A stretch of DNA of 64,000 nt from Capsicum annuum (Eukaryota; Streptophyta; Magnoliopsida; Solanales; Solanaceae). Location of the stretch: the NCBI RefSeq assembly GCF_002878395.1, contig NC_061119.1, positions 43,112,218-43,176,217 on the forward strand, written 5' to 3'. Below, piece by piece: positions 24,724-36,154 of the stretch (the first letter of the stretch is position 1; each line of letters starts with the position of its first letter). The notes under the pieces are model-generated. The model was not told where the DNA came from, searched no databases, and saw only the letters and a program-made list of their open reading frames with translations. The translations under genes were made by a program, and so were the position numbers.

Positions 24724-25173
24724 TGTTAGGATTTGTCTTGAATTTTCTATTTTACTTGAACTCTATCATATAGTGTATTTTAATTTGAAAAAGTTTTTTT
24801 AGTGGAAAAGGTTTTCTTGTAGAAAACAATCAATTCTATAATTGATCAATTCTTTCTTGTGGAGAAGTTTTGGACTTGTAGGAAATAATTTCTTCCATAA
24901 TTGGTTAATTCTTTCTTTTAAAGAGGTTTTGGACTTAGAAGATCTTTCTTCTTACACCGTAAGATAATAGCATTCAAAATATATTCCTTTAAGATTTGAG
25001 ACTTTTGTTTATGGGTTTCTTTTATATTAGGTTTTATAATATATAGGTTAATTGGCTAAAACACATAATAATCTTATGCTTTTTAGTTTAGTTTTGTGTG
25101 ATCATTTGAATTATCGCCTCAATGATTTGCAACTTTAAGCTTTTGCATAACGCTCTCGATTTCGAACCCAGCA
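24724..25173 (+). repeat. TRIM 5' LTR
   Basis: Begins TGTTAGGATTTG and ends TCGAACCCAGCA. At 450 bases it is longer than its partner, which has internal deletions. Confidence 0.85.
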
Positions 25174-25175
25174 AG

Positions 25176-25187
25176 TGGTTTCAGAGC
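25176..25187 (+). promoter_or_regulatory. TRIM primer binding site
   Basis: TGGTTTCAGAGC differs by one base from TGGTATCAGAGC, the tRNA-Met primer site, and lies two bases inside the 5' LTR. Confidence 0.85.
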
Positions 25188-25482
25188 TTATGACTCAATG
25201 TTCCGATAATTCAGATTGAATACATGCTGAGATCGAAGTTGCAACCAATTTGATAAAAATGAAGATCTTTCTAGCTACATGTGGAGAAAGAGTTTAAAGT
25301 ATATTTTCAACATTCCCACTGCTACATCTTTAAAAATAAAAAAAAAAGATATTTTTAAAATCATTTTAACTAATAATATTTTAAACTTTATTTTTAACCA
25401 TGACAAGTAGCAGTGATGAAGATTATGCGAAAAAAAAAAATGATGATCAATTCTGTCAGAAAATTCAGGCCAAGGGGAGATT

Positions 25483-25822
25483 TGTTAGGATTTGTCTAGA
25501 ATTTTCTACTTTAGTTGGATTTTATCGTAATTGTGTTTTAATTCGAAAAAAAATTTCTTTGTGGAAAAAGTTTCCTTGTAGGAAACAATCTCTCCCGTTA
25601 TTCTTTCTTGTGGAGAAGTTTTGGACTTCTATAAATAAAAGATCTTTCTTCTTAAACGATAACACAATAGCATGCACAATGTAGTTGGAATTGGGATTGT
25701 CTGTCTAAAGTTTTCATGATTTTTTTTATGTTAGGTTTTATAATATGTATGTAAATTGGCCACAACATATAATATTATTATGTTTTTTAGTTTAGTTTTG
25801 TTTCTCGATTTCGAACCCAACA
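25483..25822 (+). repeat. TRIM 3' LTR
   Basis: Begins TGTTAGGATTTGTCTAGAAT and ends CGAACCCAACA. It is 340 bases long, with gaps relative to the 5' copy. Confidence 0.85.
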
Positions 25823-28657
25823 CGTGGGAGGTTTCCTTTCTCTGTTCTGCAACTCCCGAGAATATAATTTTTACCTGATACATTATTGTTTAATGTTTCT
25901 TAAGAAATATATCTAGTCAAACATAAACAATAAGCACGGTCCAAAGGAGTAATGTTAAATTTAATAGAATATCAGTTTTTTGTTATCGTAAAGTATAATA
26001 CTTTAGTTACTCTATTTAATTATTCAAAGCTTTATGATTAAAATATATTTAAAAGAGAAATTTTCATTTATATTTTTTAAACTTACTGTGTGCATGTCTG
26101 ATCTCTAAAAAGTCATAAACATATTTTTGTCTATTGAAGGTTCGATTGAGTTTCATACAAAAAGTCCAAAACAAATTTGATTTTGATAATTAGCGAAGTA
26201 CCAATATTCTCTAAGTTTGGACAAAAACTTATGACGGAAGGATTTCTGTTAGAAACTAATAGAGATTTTAGTTTGTTTTAATATGTGGGAAATGAATAGT
26301 TATTTCCAAATAAATTTGAAATTACCTTTTATCTCATGTTTAACATGAAGAAGTAGCTAATTTTAAAATTATTTTATTTTACAATTAATATTAAGATGAT
26401 AATATTACTACTTCATATTAAAAAATAGCATAGAATAGTAGTCATGAGATATATTCCTTTTACCAAACAAAGGACCCTAAAAGTGGATAAGGTCCATCTA
26501 TTAATGTCAAGATGTGACTTATATAATATAGTAGTTAATGACGGGGAGATGGAGGCCCTCAAAATCAAATGAGAATTGAAAAAATATGTAATTGACGTAA
26601 AAGAAAAAAAAAACCCTATTCATATATGATATTTATATCAAGTCAATATATACGTATCATATATTGCTTAACATGTATTTTGCTTCACTAAATCACTTAA
26701 TCGTGATAAATTACCTTAAGTTGATATAAACACAAGGTGTGAATATATTTTTACCATAACATGAGTATTTGAGATAATAAAATAAGACAACAATTTATTT
26801 TGTATCTTAATCTCAATTTAGCATCATATATCGCATTACTCTAATATTTGATTTGATGAGAAACAACAAGTATTCAGTAAAATAGATCAGACAATACGAA
26901 TTAAGATACCAATATTATATATATGAAAAAATATTGTAGGTAAATTGCTTTCCTTTCTATTGAGGTTTTTGGTTTGACCTTTTGGAAATTACAAAAAAAA
27001 AAGGGAGCTCAAATAAAAGTGTTTTCTCAAAATTGAATTCTGCAGCACTTAAAGTTTAAATTTAATATTCTAATATAAATATCAAATATCAAATAAAAAA
27101 AATAAAACTTTATGATTACCTGCATTAGATTTGGGAGTGACCTTAATTTGCACTATGTACTGTTAAAGATAAGATTGGATGATACATTTAATTTGAAGGT
27201 TGATGCATGTCGAGAGGTCTTTAATCCAATACACTTATCTGTCACCACGAACCACTATTCATATTTAACAGTACTGCATTCAATATTTTTTTTCTACTGC
27301 ATTAATAAAGATTTGTAATCATAGTGCTGATCATCAACATTTTTTTCTTCTTATATGAGTATTACCTTCTTGTGGTACTCAAAGGAGATCAGATCTTATC
27401 TAGTGAAATAAATGTGATTAAAGGTGAATTAGGATTTAAATATAATATGTATAAAGTAATAACTTTTTTTGAAAGATGAATTCATTGAGATGCATAACTA
27501 TTCGGTGCGACTATGAATCAGTCAAAATTTAATATGAATATCGAACATCGAAGGTAAAATTAAGAGAAAGAGAGAGAGAAATACATATATCTAGATGAAA
27601 TCTCGTGAAATAGGAGTTAGGATGTAAAAATTGAACAAATAAAAATATAAGAATATCAATAATACTAGGGATTAGAATGACAAAATAGAATAGTAGAAAT
27701 GTGATCGATTATACTATTCAATCATATGTCTATAGTATTAAATATTAAACCAAATATAAAGGTCTACTTGAAGATACATTCAAGCAGTGACTGATTATAC
27801 TAATGCGAAGCAAAATTTAAAGAACTTAATCAAAGAAATCAATATCTACATAAAATTATAATTAAAACTATTATAAAGTATTTGAAAAATTATAATAAAA
27901 GAAAATATTCTTTAACTATTTAAATAGCATTAAGACAAATAAATTAAAGGGATAGAATATATTTTTAATCGTATTGGCATGAAAAAATATACAATAACAT
28001 GATTTTTAAATATTTAAATTTAATTTTTAAAATATTAAATTAATCTAATTTAAAATATGACTTCTCTACCTCTTCGAAAATAGTGGTATGAATTATATAC
28101 ATTTTACCCTCCTTAGACCAATCCCACTTGATTGGAATACAATAAATTTATTGTTGTTTTGTAAGGAAAATAATAAAATCTTCATCTGCTATTGATTTGA
28201 CCGGGGAAAAAAAACAGATAATATCCAAATCTAGAAAAACGATAATCCAATCAAAGATTTTTCGTCTGTTTAAATCTAAATGGGGCAATTGTATTTTGTA
28301 TCATATGTTTGCAATATGACAAGTTGATGATCAGATGTACATTAAATAATGATCGACCACATCAAACGTGTGAACAAAATAATTGGACAATTTTATGATT
28401 ATATATTAAGTAGATTTTACCATAAAGTCAGGTGAATGGACTTATCTTAAAAAGCTGCAAATCTTATCCTACCAAACAGTAAACAGCCTGGCCATCGTAC
28501 CTTAATCTTGGACTTTACCTCATTCACCGACATACAGAAAAGTTGTTTTGGAAAAAAAAAGAACTAGGGGTATCATCCAATATATATATGATTCATTTGA
28601 CCACAGTAAAAAGTTAGAAGAAAAAGTGTGCTTTTTTGTACCTACCTTTGTTTTTTA
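25823..28657. other. AT-rich spacer
   Basis: Long AT-rich intergenic DNA without a recognised element boundary or gene. The open frame at 27112-27318 carries no family motif and is treated as chance. Confidence 0.45.
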
Positions 28658-28870
28658 CTCCATTTTAAAAAGAATAATTTTTTTTTATAATACTTTAATT
28701 TTAACTTTTTACATGAAATGTTTATGAAATATTTAAAATTATAAGATTAAAAGATATTTTGATACATTTGACACGATTTTAATCTAAGATCATAAGATTC
28801 AAAAGTCTTATTTATATTCTTAAACTTTGTGCCAAGTAAAAGTAGGTCAATCTTTTTGAAACAGAAGGAG
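28658..28870. mobile_element. Stowaway-type MITE, 213 bases
   Basis: Starts CTCCATTTTAAAAAGAATAA and ends CAATCTTTTTGAAACAGAAGGAG, inverted copies of each other, with TA on both sides (28656-28657, 28871-28872). The inner text TTTGTGCCAAGTAAAAGTAG is typical of this family. Confidence 0.85.
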
Positions 28871-28876
28871 TAACTT

Positions 28877-29901
28877 CAAAGACGAACCCAGGATTTGAAT
28901 TTTGGGGGTGCATCAGTATTGTCAAAGGCACTCATAAGTTCTGAATAAAGATTCAAATTGGTGTTGATCGCTCGCCTCGTTTAATGTACAGTTTAAATTC
29001 TAATTTATAAGATATACTTTCAATGAGGCTTTTCTGGAGATACGAATACTAAACAATTAATATTTCACTTAATAAAAAAAACAATTTTTGTATTCATATA
29101 TTTGTCATTCATGCTTATATTATTAGTCTTGAACTAGACATATTTTTATATTTTTTCTCCTTTATGCTTATTTTTGTTACATCTCACTCTTTATTTGTAA
29201 TTTATGCTTAAATATAATGGACCTTGAAGCTTTTTTTTGCCCTTTTTTGCTTTTGCTAAGGCGATAAGAATTGTCTTTAAAACTAAAATTTGGTTAAGGA
29301 GAATAATATCTATCTATTTCAAATTTTCAATTCACAAGAATCAATAACAAATTTCTACAAAATAAAAAATTTATCGAGAATATAAATAAAATTAATTATT
29401 TATTTTTAATCAAAGTCCATAAACTTAAATAAAAGCAAGAAAAAAAATACAAATAAATTTTATACACTAACTTTCAAGTAACAAATAAATATTAAAAGTA
29501 TTTATGATTTAACATTATCGAAAGTCAAATAAAAAAATTAAAAAAAACAAAAAAACAAAAGGAAGAGATGTATACTTGTTAGGGTCAAATGGAGAATTGA
29601 AATTGTAATTCTAGTTTCCACTTTCCAGGGAGTTTAACTTTTGGGGGAATTAAATGTTACTATGTTAGGTAAATGAAAAAAAAAAGAGGCATTCATCAAA
29701 AATCAAACCCGCAACGCCAGGGCCCAAAGGATGCTAGCATATGAGTTCAGAACCAGTGCACCCAAATATTTTTTGTAATTGAGGATGCAAAATTATATAT
29801 ATTAACTCTTTAGTAGGATATCTATACATATATATACGATTTTTTAAAAAAAGTTACCGGATACACGTGCACCCTCAACTAACAACGTGGGTCCGCCTAT
29901 G
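28877..29901. mobile_element. hAT-type non-autonomous element, copy 1
   Basis: Ends CAAAGACGAACCCAGG...GTGGGTCCGCCTATG form degenerate TIRs of the type CNNAGGCGGACCCA. The 8-bp duplication AGTAACTT lies at 28869-28876 and 29902-29909. The 1025-base body is closely similar to copy 2 at 30531-31598 and in the same orientation. No transposase is inside. Confidence 0.82.
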
Positions 29902-29909
29902 AGTAACTT

Positions 29910-30530
29910 ATATTAAAACACTGTTTAATTATTTTGTGTGATTATATATTATTTTATTAAGAAACAAAAAAATTAAAATTAAATTAAATTTAATTATAAA
30001 TAAATACACATTCTTGAAAGAATGCTATACAAATCGGGACATACACTATTTTCTTTTTTTTTACCTTAACCGCTCTATAACTAACTAAAAAGAAAAGAAG
30101 TATATATATATATATGCTCTTTTTTCATCATTCAACATTATTTGCTCGTATAATTTTTTTATTCTTAATTACAAGTTTGAAATTTAAGTTTTAAAGTGTA
30201 GTCCTTTTTTCGAGGAAGCACTTCACTTCGAAGATTAGTTAAACTGCAACATGCGATGAGATTAGCCATTTTGATGGAATCTTTTATTCTGATTTTTTCA
30301 GAAATTACCAAATGTATAGCATTTCCTCGCGCTCGGTGCCAATGAGGTTATGGGAATGATTTGAATGATCCAACATAAAAAATAGTAATACTAGAAGCAA
30401 CAACATGAGGAAAATCAAGAATCAGACTAAAAATATAATTTATCCAATCAGCCATACTAGAGTGACTAGGCCAGAATGTTCCAAAAATATTCTATTTTAA
30501 ACATGAACAAATGAGATTTCTTACTCTCTT
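29910..30530. other. Spacer between the two hAT-type copies
   Basis: AT-rich up to about 30200. From 30240 to 30490 the composition is more mixed, with a partly open minus-strand reading that I could not assign. No element ends were seen. Confidence 0.4.
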
Positions 30531-31503
30531 CCGAGGCGAACCCAAGATTTGAAGTCTGGGAATCCAGGATTTGAAGACTGGGGGTACACCAGTATTGTCA
30601 AAGGCGCGCATAAGTTCTGAATAAAAACTCAAATTGGTGTTGATCGCTCGCCTCGTTTAATATACATTTTAGATTCTAATTTATAAGATATACTTTCAAT
30701 GAGGCTTTTCTGAAGATACGAATATTAAACAATTGATATTTCACTTAATAAAAAAAAAAAAAATTTGTGTTCATATATTTGACATTCATGCTTATATTAT
30801 TAGTCTTAAACTAGACATATGTTTATATTTTTTCTCCTTTATGCTTATTTTTGTTAAATCTCACTCTTTATTTGTAATTTATGTTTAAATATAATGAACC
30901 TTGAAGCTTTTTATTGCCCTGTTTTGCTTTTGCTAAGGGGATGAGAATTGTTTTTAAAACTAGAACTTGGTTGAGAAGAATAATATCTATCAATTTCAAA
31001 TTTTCAATTCACAAGAATCAATAACAAATTCCTACAAAATAAAAAATTCATCGAGAATATAAATAAAATTAATTATTTATTTTTAATCAAAGTCCATAAA
31101 CTTAAATAGAAGCAAGAAAAAAAATACAAATAAATTTGATACACTAACTTTCAAGCAACAAATAAATATTAAAAACATTTATGATTTAACATTATCCAAA
31201 GTTAAATAAAACAATAAAAAAGCAAAAGGAAGAGATGTATACCTGTTAGGGTCAAATAGAGAATTGAAATTGTAATTCTAATTTCTACTTTCAAGGGAGT
31301 TTAGCTTTTGAGTGAATTAAAGGTTACTATGTTAGGTAAATGAAAAAAAAAAGAGGCATTCAGCAAGAATCAAACCCGCAACGTCAGGGCTCAAAGGATG
31401 CTAGCATATGAGTTTAGAACCAGTGCACCCAGACATTTTTTGTTATTGAGGGTGCACAATTATATATATTAACTCTTTAGTAGGATATCTATCTATCTAT
31501 CTA

Positions 31504-31534
<31 letters not shown>

Positions 31535-31598
31535 CGTTTTTTTTAAAAAGTTACCGGGTGCACGTGCACCCTCGGCTAACCACGTGGGTCCGCCTCCG
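30531..31598. mobile_element. hAT-type non-autonomous element, copy 2
   Basis: Starts CCGAGGCGAACCCA and ends TGGGTCCGCCTCCG, flanked by ACTCTCTT on both sides (30523-30530, 31599-31606). It matches copy 1 along its length. It also has a short duplication near its left end (GATTTGAAG twice at 30544-30577) and a microsatellite near its right end. Confidence 0.85.
31485..31533. repeat. (ATCT)n(AT)n compound microsatellite
   Basis: About six ATCT units run into about thirteen AT units, inside hAT copy 2. The same place in copy 1 has only short ATAT stretches. Confidence 0.9.
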
Positions 31599-31606
31599 AC
31601 TCTCTT

Positions 31607-32359
31607 ATAAAATGAATAGAAGATTTTTTTTTTCAAATTTCTTATATATAAAAATGAAATTTGCTTATATAATATAGAATTTTCCTATAAAATAACTTAT
31701 CAACGTATCAAAAAGATATTGGGTTTGATTTCTTAGATAAAATCATCGTAATAATACATAAAAGAAAAGACTTCTATTGATTAGTTTTGATAATTACACA
31801 AATTTTATAATCTAGAATTACGGAAATAATTAAAAAGACTAAGACACTGTTTAATCCACATTGACTTGCACATCTTGAACCTCTATATTAAATGAAATGA
31901 AATTTAACTTCAAGGAAGGAATATCAATTAAGTGTTTTTATTTTAATGTTATACACGCAAAAAAAAAAAAAGTGATATCCTATTTGTTATTTTTTATTTT
32001 TTCCTTTTTAGTATGACACAGGTCTCATGTCCTTGTCCCACCAACCAAATAATAGAACAATCAATTAATTAAAGTCAGTCATAACTTTCATCCATGCATT
32101 GTACGTATACACTAGCCTTTTTGTAAATTTGCTTAGAGCATAAGATGGAGAGTGAAGAAGAAGACCCACCTTTTATTGCTTAGTCCGATAAGATTATAGT
32201 GATAAGTTGAGGTCTGAGTGTAATGACCGGTTACACCATCATATCATTTAAGCATTATTTGATGCATATATATTTTAGAAAAAATTACTGAGCATAAGAA
32301 TTCCAAGCCCTTAATTATAACTCCTAACAACACTTCTAAAAAATTGTAAATCGTAGTAA
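31607..32359. other. AT-rich spacer
   Basis: No recognised element ends, RNA gene or coding family. Confidence 0.4.
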
Positions 32360-32539
32360 CGGTGTGTCAGGAAAATATTTTTCAGAAAATATTTTTCATT
32401 TTTTTTATGTTTGATTGGCTTAAGTATTTTGGATAATATTTTTCAAATCAATTTATTTTTATCAAATCTAAGAAAAATGACAAAACCTTTTCCAAAACCC
32501 TCTTTTAGCTTCACTCTTAAGTTAAAATGTTCATACAAC

Positions 32540-32836
32540 TCTCAATATCACCCATCCCTACTTCGACTGTCAATCCCCTACCCCCTCTCCCTACCACCCC
32601 ATTCAAAATAAATATTTCAATTTTTTTTTCTTACCTCATCCCCCCTCCCCCACACCCCCAAAAAAAATTATTATTTTTTAAAAAAATTCAAACTTTTTTC
32701 GTACCCCCTCCCCTCCCCGCCAATCCCTACCAACTCCCTCCCCCTCCCCCTCCCCCATCTCCCCTAAAATCAATTAATTTTTTAAAATTAATTTTTTAAT
32801 AAATTTTAATTTTTTTCTTACCCCACCCTCACTCTT
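32540..32836. repeat. C-rich tract (G-runs on the minus strand)
   Basis: Repeated runs of three to five C, such as CCCCCTCCCCCTCCCCC around 32740, are broken by T/A-rich words. The open frames here are composition artefacts. Confidence 0.85.
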
Positions 32837-32936
32837 NNNNNNNNNNNNNNNNNNNNNNNNNNNNNNNNNNNNNNNNNNNNNNNNNNNNNNNNNNNNNNNN
32901 NNNNNNNNNNNNNNNNNNNNNNNNNNNNNNNNNNNN
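32837..32936. other. Assembly gap (100 N)
   Basis: Exactly 100 N, the conventional placeholder for a gap of unknown length. Confidence 0.99.
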
Positions 32937-33518
32937 AAAAAAAATTTAATTTTTTTTTAAATTAAAATATTTTTTTTACTCCACCCCACCCCTACTATCT
33001 ATTTTGACAACCCCAACCTCCATTTACCGATCTCCTTCCTATTAAAAAAAAGTTTTTTGTAATTTGTTTTAAGAAAAAGAAATTCAATTTTTTTTCCTAT
33101 CCCATCCTTTTAATCCTATTTGTTCTCATTATTTTGTTAAATATATACAAATACTTTAGAAAATATATACTTACCCAATTTGCATAACGAACACAAGAAT
33201 ATAAGTAAAAAAACAACTTATTTTTCTAGAAAATATTTTTCCTCCTTCATATCGATCACACCCTAAAAAAATATTTTTCAAGGTCAAAAATTATTTTTAT
33301 AAAATATATTTTTACTCTTTAGCTAAACACTAAAATTTATTTTTTGAAAAATATTTTTTCATACCAACCAAATACTAGAAAATATTTTTTAAAAAATATT
33401 TTCAACTCACCAACCAAACATATGAATATAAGTAAGAAACCAACTTGTTTTCCAGGAAAAAAAATTCTAGGAAAATATGTTCCATAGAAAATATTTTTCC
33501 TTCATACCAGACACACCT

Positions 33519-33768
33519 TTAAAAGTAGCAATATTTTTCTATCTAAAAAATTTGCAAGGGTCAAACTCTCTAATTTTATTTTAAACCTTACAACAGTCAC
33601 CCCTCTCTCTCTCATTTTTACTTCCTCCACTATCTTCATCATCTCCCATCACAACACGGCTTCTGCCGACGTCCTTCTCTCCCATTTTACTCTCTCCATC
33701 TTCATCATCTACCACTATAACACCATCACTACCAATGATACAAACTACGTATTTTCACTATGAATACT
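33519..33768. other. CT-rich spacer
   Basis: Pyrimidine-rich DNA with CTCTCTCTC and repeated ATCTTCATCATCT words. No gene was seen. Confidence 0.5.
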
Positions 33769-34640
33769 TGTTGGGTTCATAGTAATGAAAGGGGATGAAT
33801 GGAAATGTTAAAACATGCAGGAACGCATGAACAGTGACTGTTTCGCGTGAACAATAGCACTGTTACGTGAACAGTAGCATTATTTCGCGTGAACAGTGCA
33901 CTGCTTGACGTGAACAGTAGCACTATTACATGAACATTAGCACTGTTTCGCGTGAACAGTGCACTGCTTCACGAACTGCTGCAACACTGTTTCGAACTGA
34001 TGCAATGTTTCAAGAAATGGTGCACTGTTTCAGAAAATTACTGCAATGGTTTAAGTAAACAAACATGTATTTTCAGGAAAAGACACACACCTCTAAATTG
34101 AACCAATGCCACCATTCAAAGGGGCATCTTGTGGCTATAAATAACCTGGTTTTCATCCACAGGTGAAAAAAAAATACAGAAATTTTCAGATTACAAAACA
34201 TTCTTCTTGTCTTAAAAATACTCTAAGTGTGATCATTCAAACAGTGAGTGTGTTCGAAGAATCCACCTATTTGAGGTACCTATATAGTTGGATTGAATGC
34301 CATTTTATCCTGGGAGGAAGATTCCATAACCTCGGGTACAGTGAGGGGAATTATTTCTTAAGGAAAGTCCGTGAATTCGGACAACTTGGCCTTAAACATT
34401 TCTGTTTCATCTTTATTTTCTGAAAGATAAATACACCTCTTGGAAAGGTCCTTTTTATCTTGTGTTGAGGGTATTTAAAACTTCATTGTGTTCTTGTTCA
34501 TACTTGAACACGAGTTGAAGTTGTTGTTCCGTTATACAGATTCTACGTACCCGTATTGTGGAAGATAACAACACTGTCGTAGTTGATGTTCGTACTTGTT
34601 TCTTTGATGTTTGGTGCAACGACATTGAGTGAGTTTATTA
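33769..34640 (+). repeat. LTR-like promoter segment (partner not found)
   Basis: A possible start is TGTTGGGTTCATAG. A tandem-repeat block (33820-34040) is followed by a TATA box (GGCTATAAATAACC near 34134) about 30 bases before a likely transcription start. A leader-like stretch free of coding signal comes next. This layout is that of a retrotransposon LTR U3-R-U5. No matching second LTR or primer site was found, so it may be a solo or truncated LTR. The right limit is approximate. Confidence 0.5.
33820..34040. repeat. Short tandem repeats with GTGAACAGTAGCACTGTTTCGC-like units
   Basis: About ten imperfect units of roughly 20 bases, alternating CGTGAACAGTAGCACT and CGTGAACAGTGCACTG, fading at both ends. 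Confidence 0.85.
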
Positions 34641-34989
34641 TCTCTAGTGTTTGTTTTAGTGTGAGCTTTGCCAAAAAGGAATGAGAAAAGGGGGAATGAT
34701 TCTATTTCTATGGGTTTGATGCCATCGGAACAGTGATGGAGGAAGAGAGACTGATTTTATGGGTTGTTTAAATAGAGAGGAGAAATGTAGTTTGGCTTGG
34801 AATATTGGTTGCCTTCATCTTGAACTCCTTGAGCAACTCTTTCCTATAGACTTTCTTTTTTACTGTACCCTTGGACCACCGGGCAGCATCAGCCTTGCCT
34901 TATTCCTTGTAACCCATCTATTCTCATCGAACTTGTTCCTGGATACTTTCTTTATTCCAGTAATAGTTTTATAATTCCCCTATCAATGT
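34641..34989. other. Unassigned segment
   Basis: Mixed composition with partly open minus-strand frames. It may belong to the copia relic to its right, but no motif confirms this. Confidence 0.35.
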
Positions 34990-36110
34990 GCCCTTAGTTT
35001 TTTCATCAGAAGGACTAGATAGAGCAACCTATTCCACTGTATAATCTTCTGTTTCATCTTCATCACTTCTAGCATCAATTTTTTCTATAGTATCCTTTAC
35101 ATTTTAGTGAACTTACCCTGCTCCCCCTTACACTTGTACTTTATGTCTTTTTCATATAGTTCATCAGAGATGCTCAGAAGATTGCGTTTTGGCCCTTCAA
35201 CATGATAAATTTTCTCTAAAACCTTGTTTTAAGTTCTTTCAATTTTTCTATACTAGTAATAATTTTTTTTAATCTCTAATGAATCTATCTCCTCTTTTTG
35301 TTTGTTTTCAGTCATGTGTGTTGAGCAAACACTATTCATACACCAATATTTTGTATCACCTTTTACTCTTACTTACAAATAATTTAGAAATTAGATTTAG
35401 GCACCCAAACAAGCTTAAGTCCTTTTTTATGATCAAAGGGTATATCAAGTCTCTTCTAGCCCATGCTGTCAATATATTGATATACCTGTTAATTTTGGTA
35501 GAAGTAGCCTTACCATTTAAAGCTATCCTAAATCAGGTTCTTTTCACAGTTTTGAACTTGTTCTTATCAGATGAAGTGAGCTTGTTTCTTTTAACAGGTC
35601 TGAATTTTTTTTTTAACAAATTCTATATTTCTTTTGTCTCTTCATTGACTTTTGAACACTTAGCTGTAGGATGTACTAGCTTTCCATATATAAAACAAAG
35701 ATCCTCTATGGGAATAGATTTTGCGTGATACTTTAATCCAGCCTTTTCACTGTGGATTCTGCTACTTAGATGATTAACAATTCTTGAGGATTAAGTCTAC
35801 CGATTAGCTTTTTCTAAATCTCTTTAACCTAGAGTTTTTTCATTAAGCTTTTTAATCCTTTCTTTCTTAGTGAATCAACATTCATTCTTTTGTTTAAGAG
35901 CAGACTCAATTTTTAAAAAATTATCACAAATAAGTTTTTTTTTTATCAGTGATGGAGAGTTTAAGTACTTCTGACTTAAGAGTTAGGATGGTTGCACCAA
36001 GTTGGTTCATCTATTCCTTTAGAGTGCAGTTTTCATTCTCAATAGTTCTCTTGCCTTTTGCTATGTCATACTTAAAACTGGCAAGGGCATTGTGTAATTG
36101 ATATCTATTA
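34990..36110 (-). pseudogene. Ty1/copia gag C-terminus and protease relic
   Basis: On the minus strand from 36110 the text is Lys/Glu/Leu-rich, coiled-coil-like. Near 35700-35650 it gives CFIYGKLVHPTAKC, a CCHC zinc knuckle with the second cysteine changed to tyrosine. Near 35340-35290 it gives W-MNSVCSTHMT, the copia protease active-site block, with the catalytic Asp replaced by Asn. Many stops interrupt it. The element order (gag, then protease, going left) means it was transcribed leftwards. Its 5' part may be the fragment at 48220-48385, now beyond the Athila element. Confidence 0.7.
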
Positions 36111-36154
36111 GTTGTTCGTTATAAAGGTAATCAATCAATGAACATCAACATGAT

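Larger units (their letters stand above)
24724..25822 (+). mobile_element. TRIM (miniature LTR retrotransposon), 1.1 kb
   Basis: Two related LTRs start TGTTAGGATTTGTCT and end CGAACCCA(G/A)CA, flanking only 309 bases. Next to the left LTR is a tRNA-Met-like primer site (25176-25187, TGGTTTCAGAGC). Before the right LTR is a purine tract (25472-25480, AAGGGGAGA). Flanking five bases are CGTGA and CGTGG, a target duplication with one change. There is no room for gag or pol, so it depends on other elements. Confidence 0.85.
32360..33518. mobile_element. Inverted-repeat element with C-rich core and assembly gap
   Basis: The left end CGGTGTGTCAGGAAAATATT and the complement of the right end, AGGTGTGTCTGGTATGAAGG, share GGTGTGTC(A/T)GG followed by GGAAAATATTTTTC-like text. 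Between them lies a C-rich stretch, then 100 N, then more of the same. A second GATCACACCC end near 33249 suggests an overlapping or nested copy. Target duplication is unclear (TAA lies close to both ends). Confidence 0.5.

Noticed and set aside
27112..27318. 68-codon plus-strand frame
   Set aside because: Isolated in AT-rich spacer without a recognisable motif.
31485..31533. Direct short repeats as a CRISPR-like array
   Set aside because: Plant nuclear context and a simple ATCT/AT microsatellite without spacers.
32411..32799. Proline-rich open frames in the C-rich tract
   Set aside because: They are explained by runs of CCC and CCT codons in low-complexity DNA next to the gap.
34163..34423. 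86-codon plus-strand frame downstream of the TATA box
   Set aside because: It sits in what looks like LTR R-U5 leader, with no gag-like motif.
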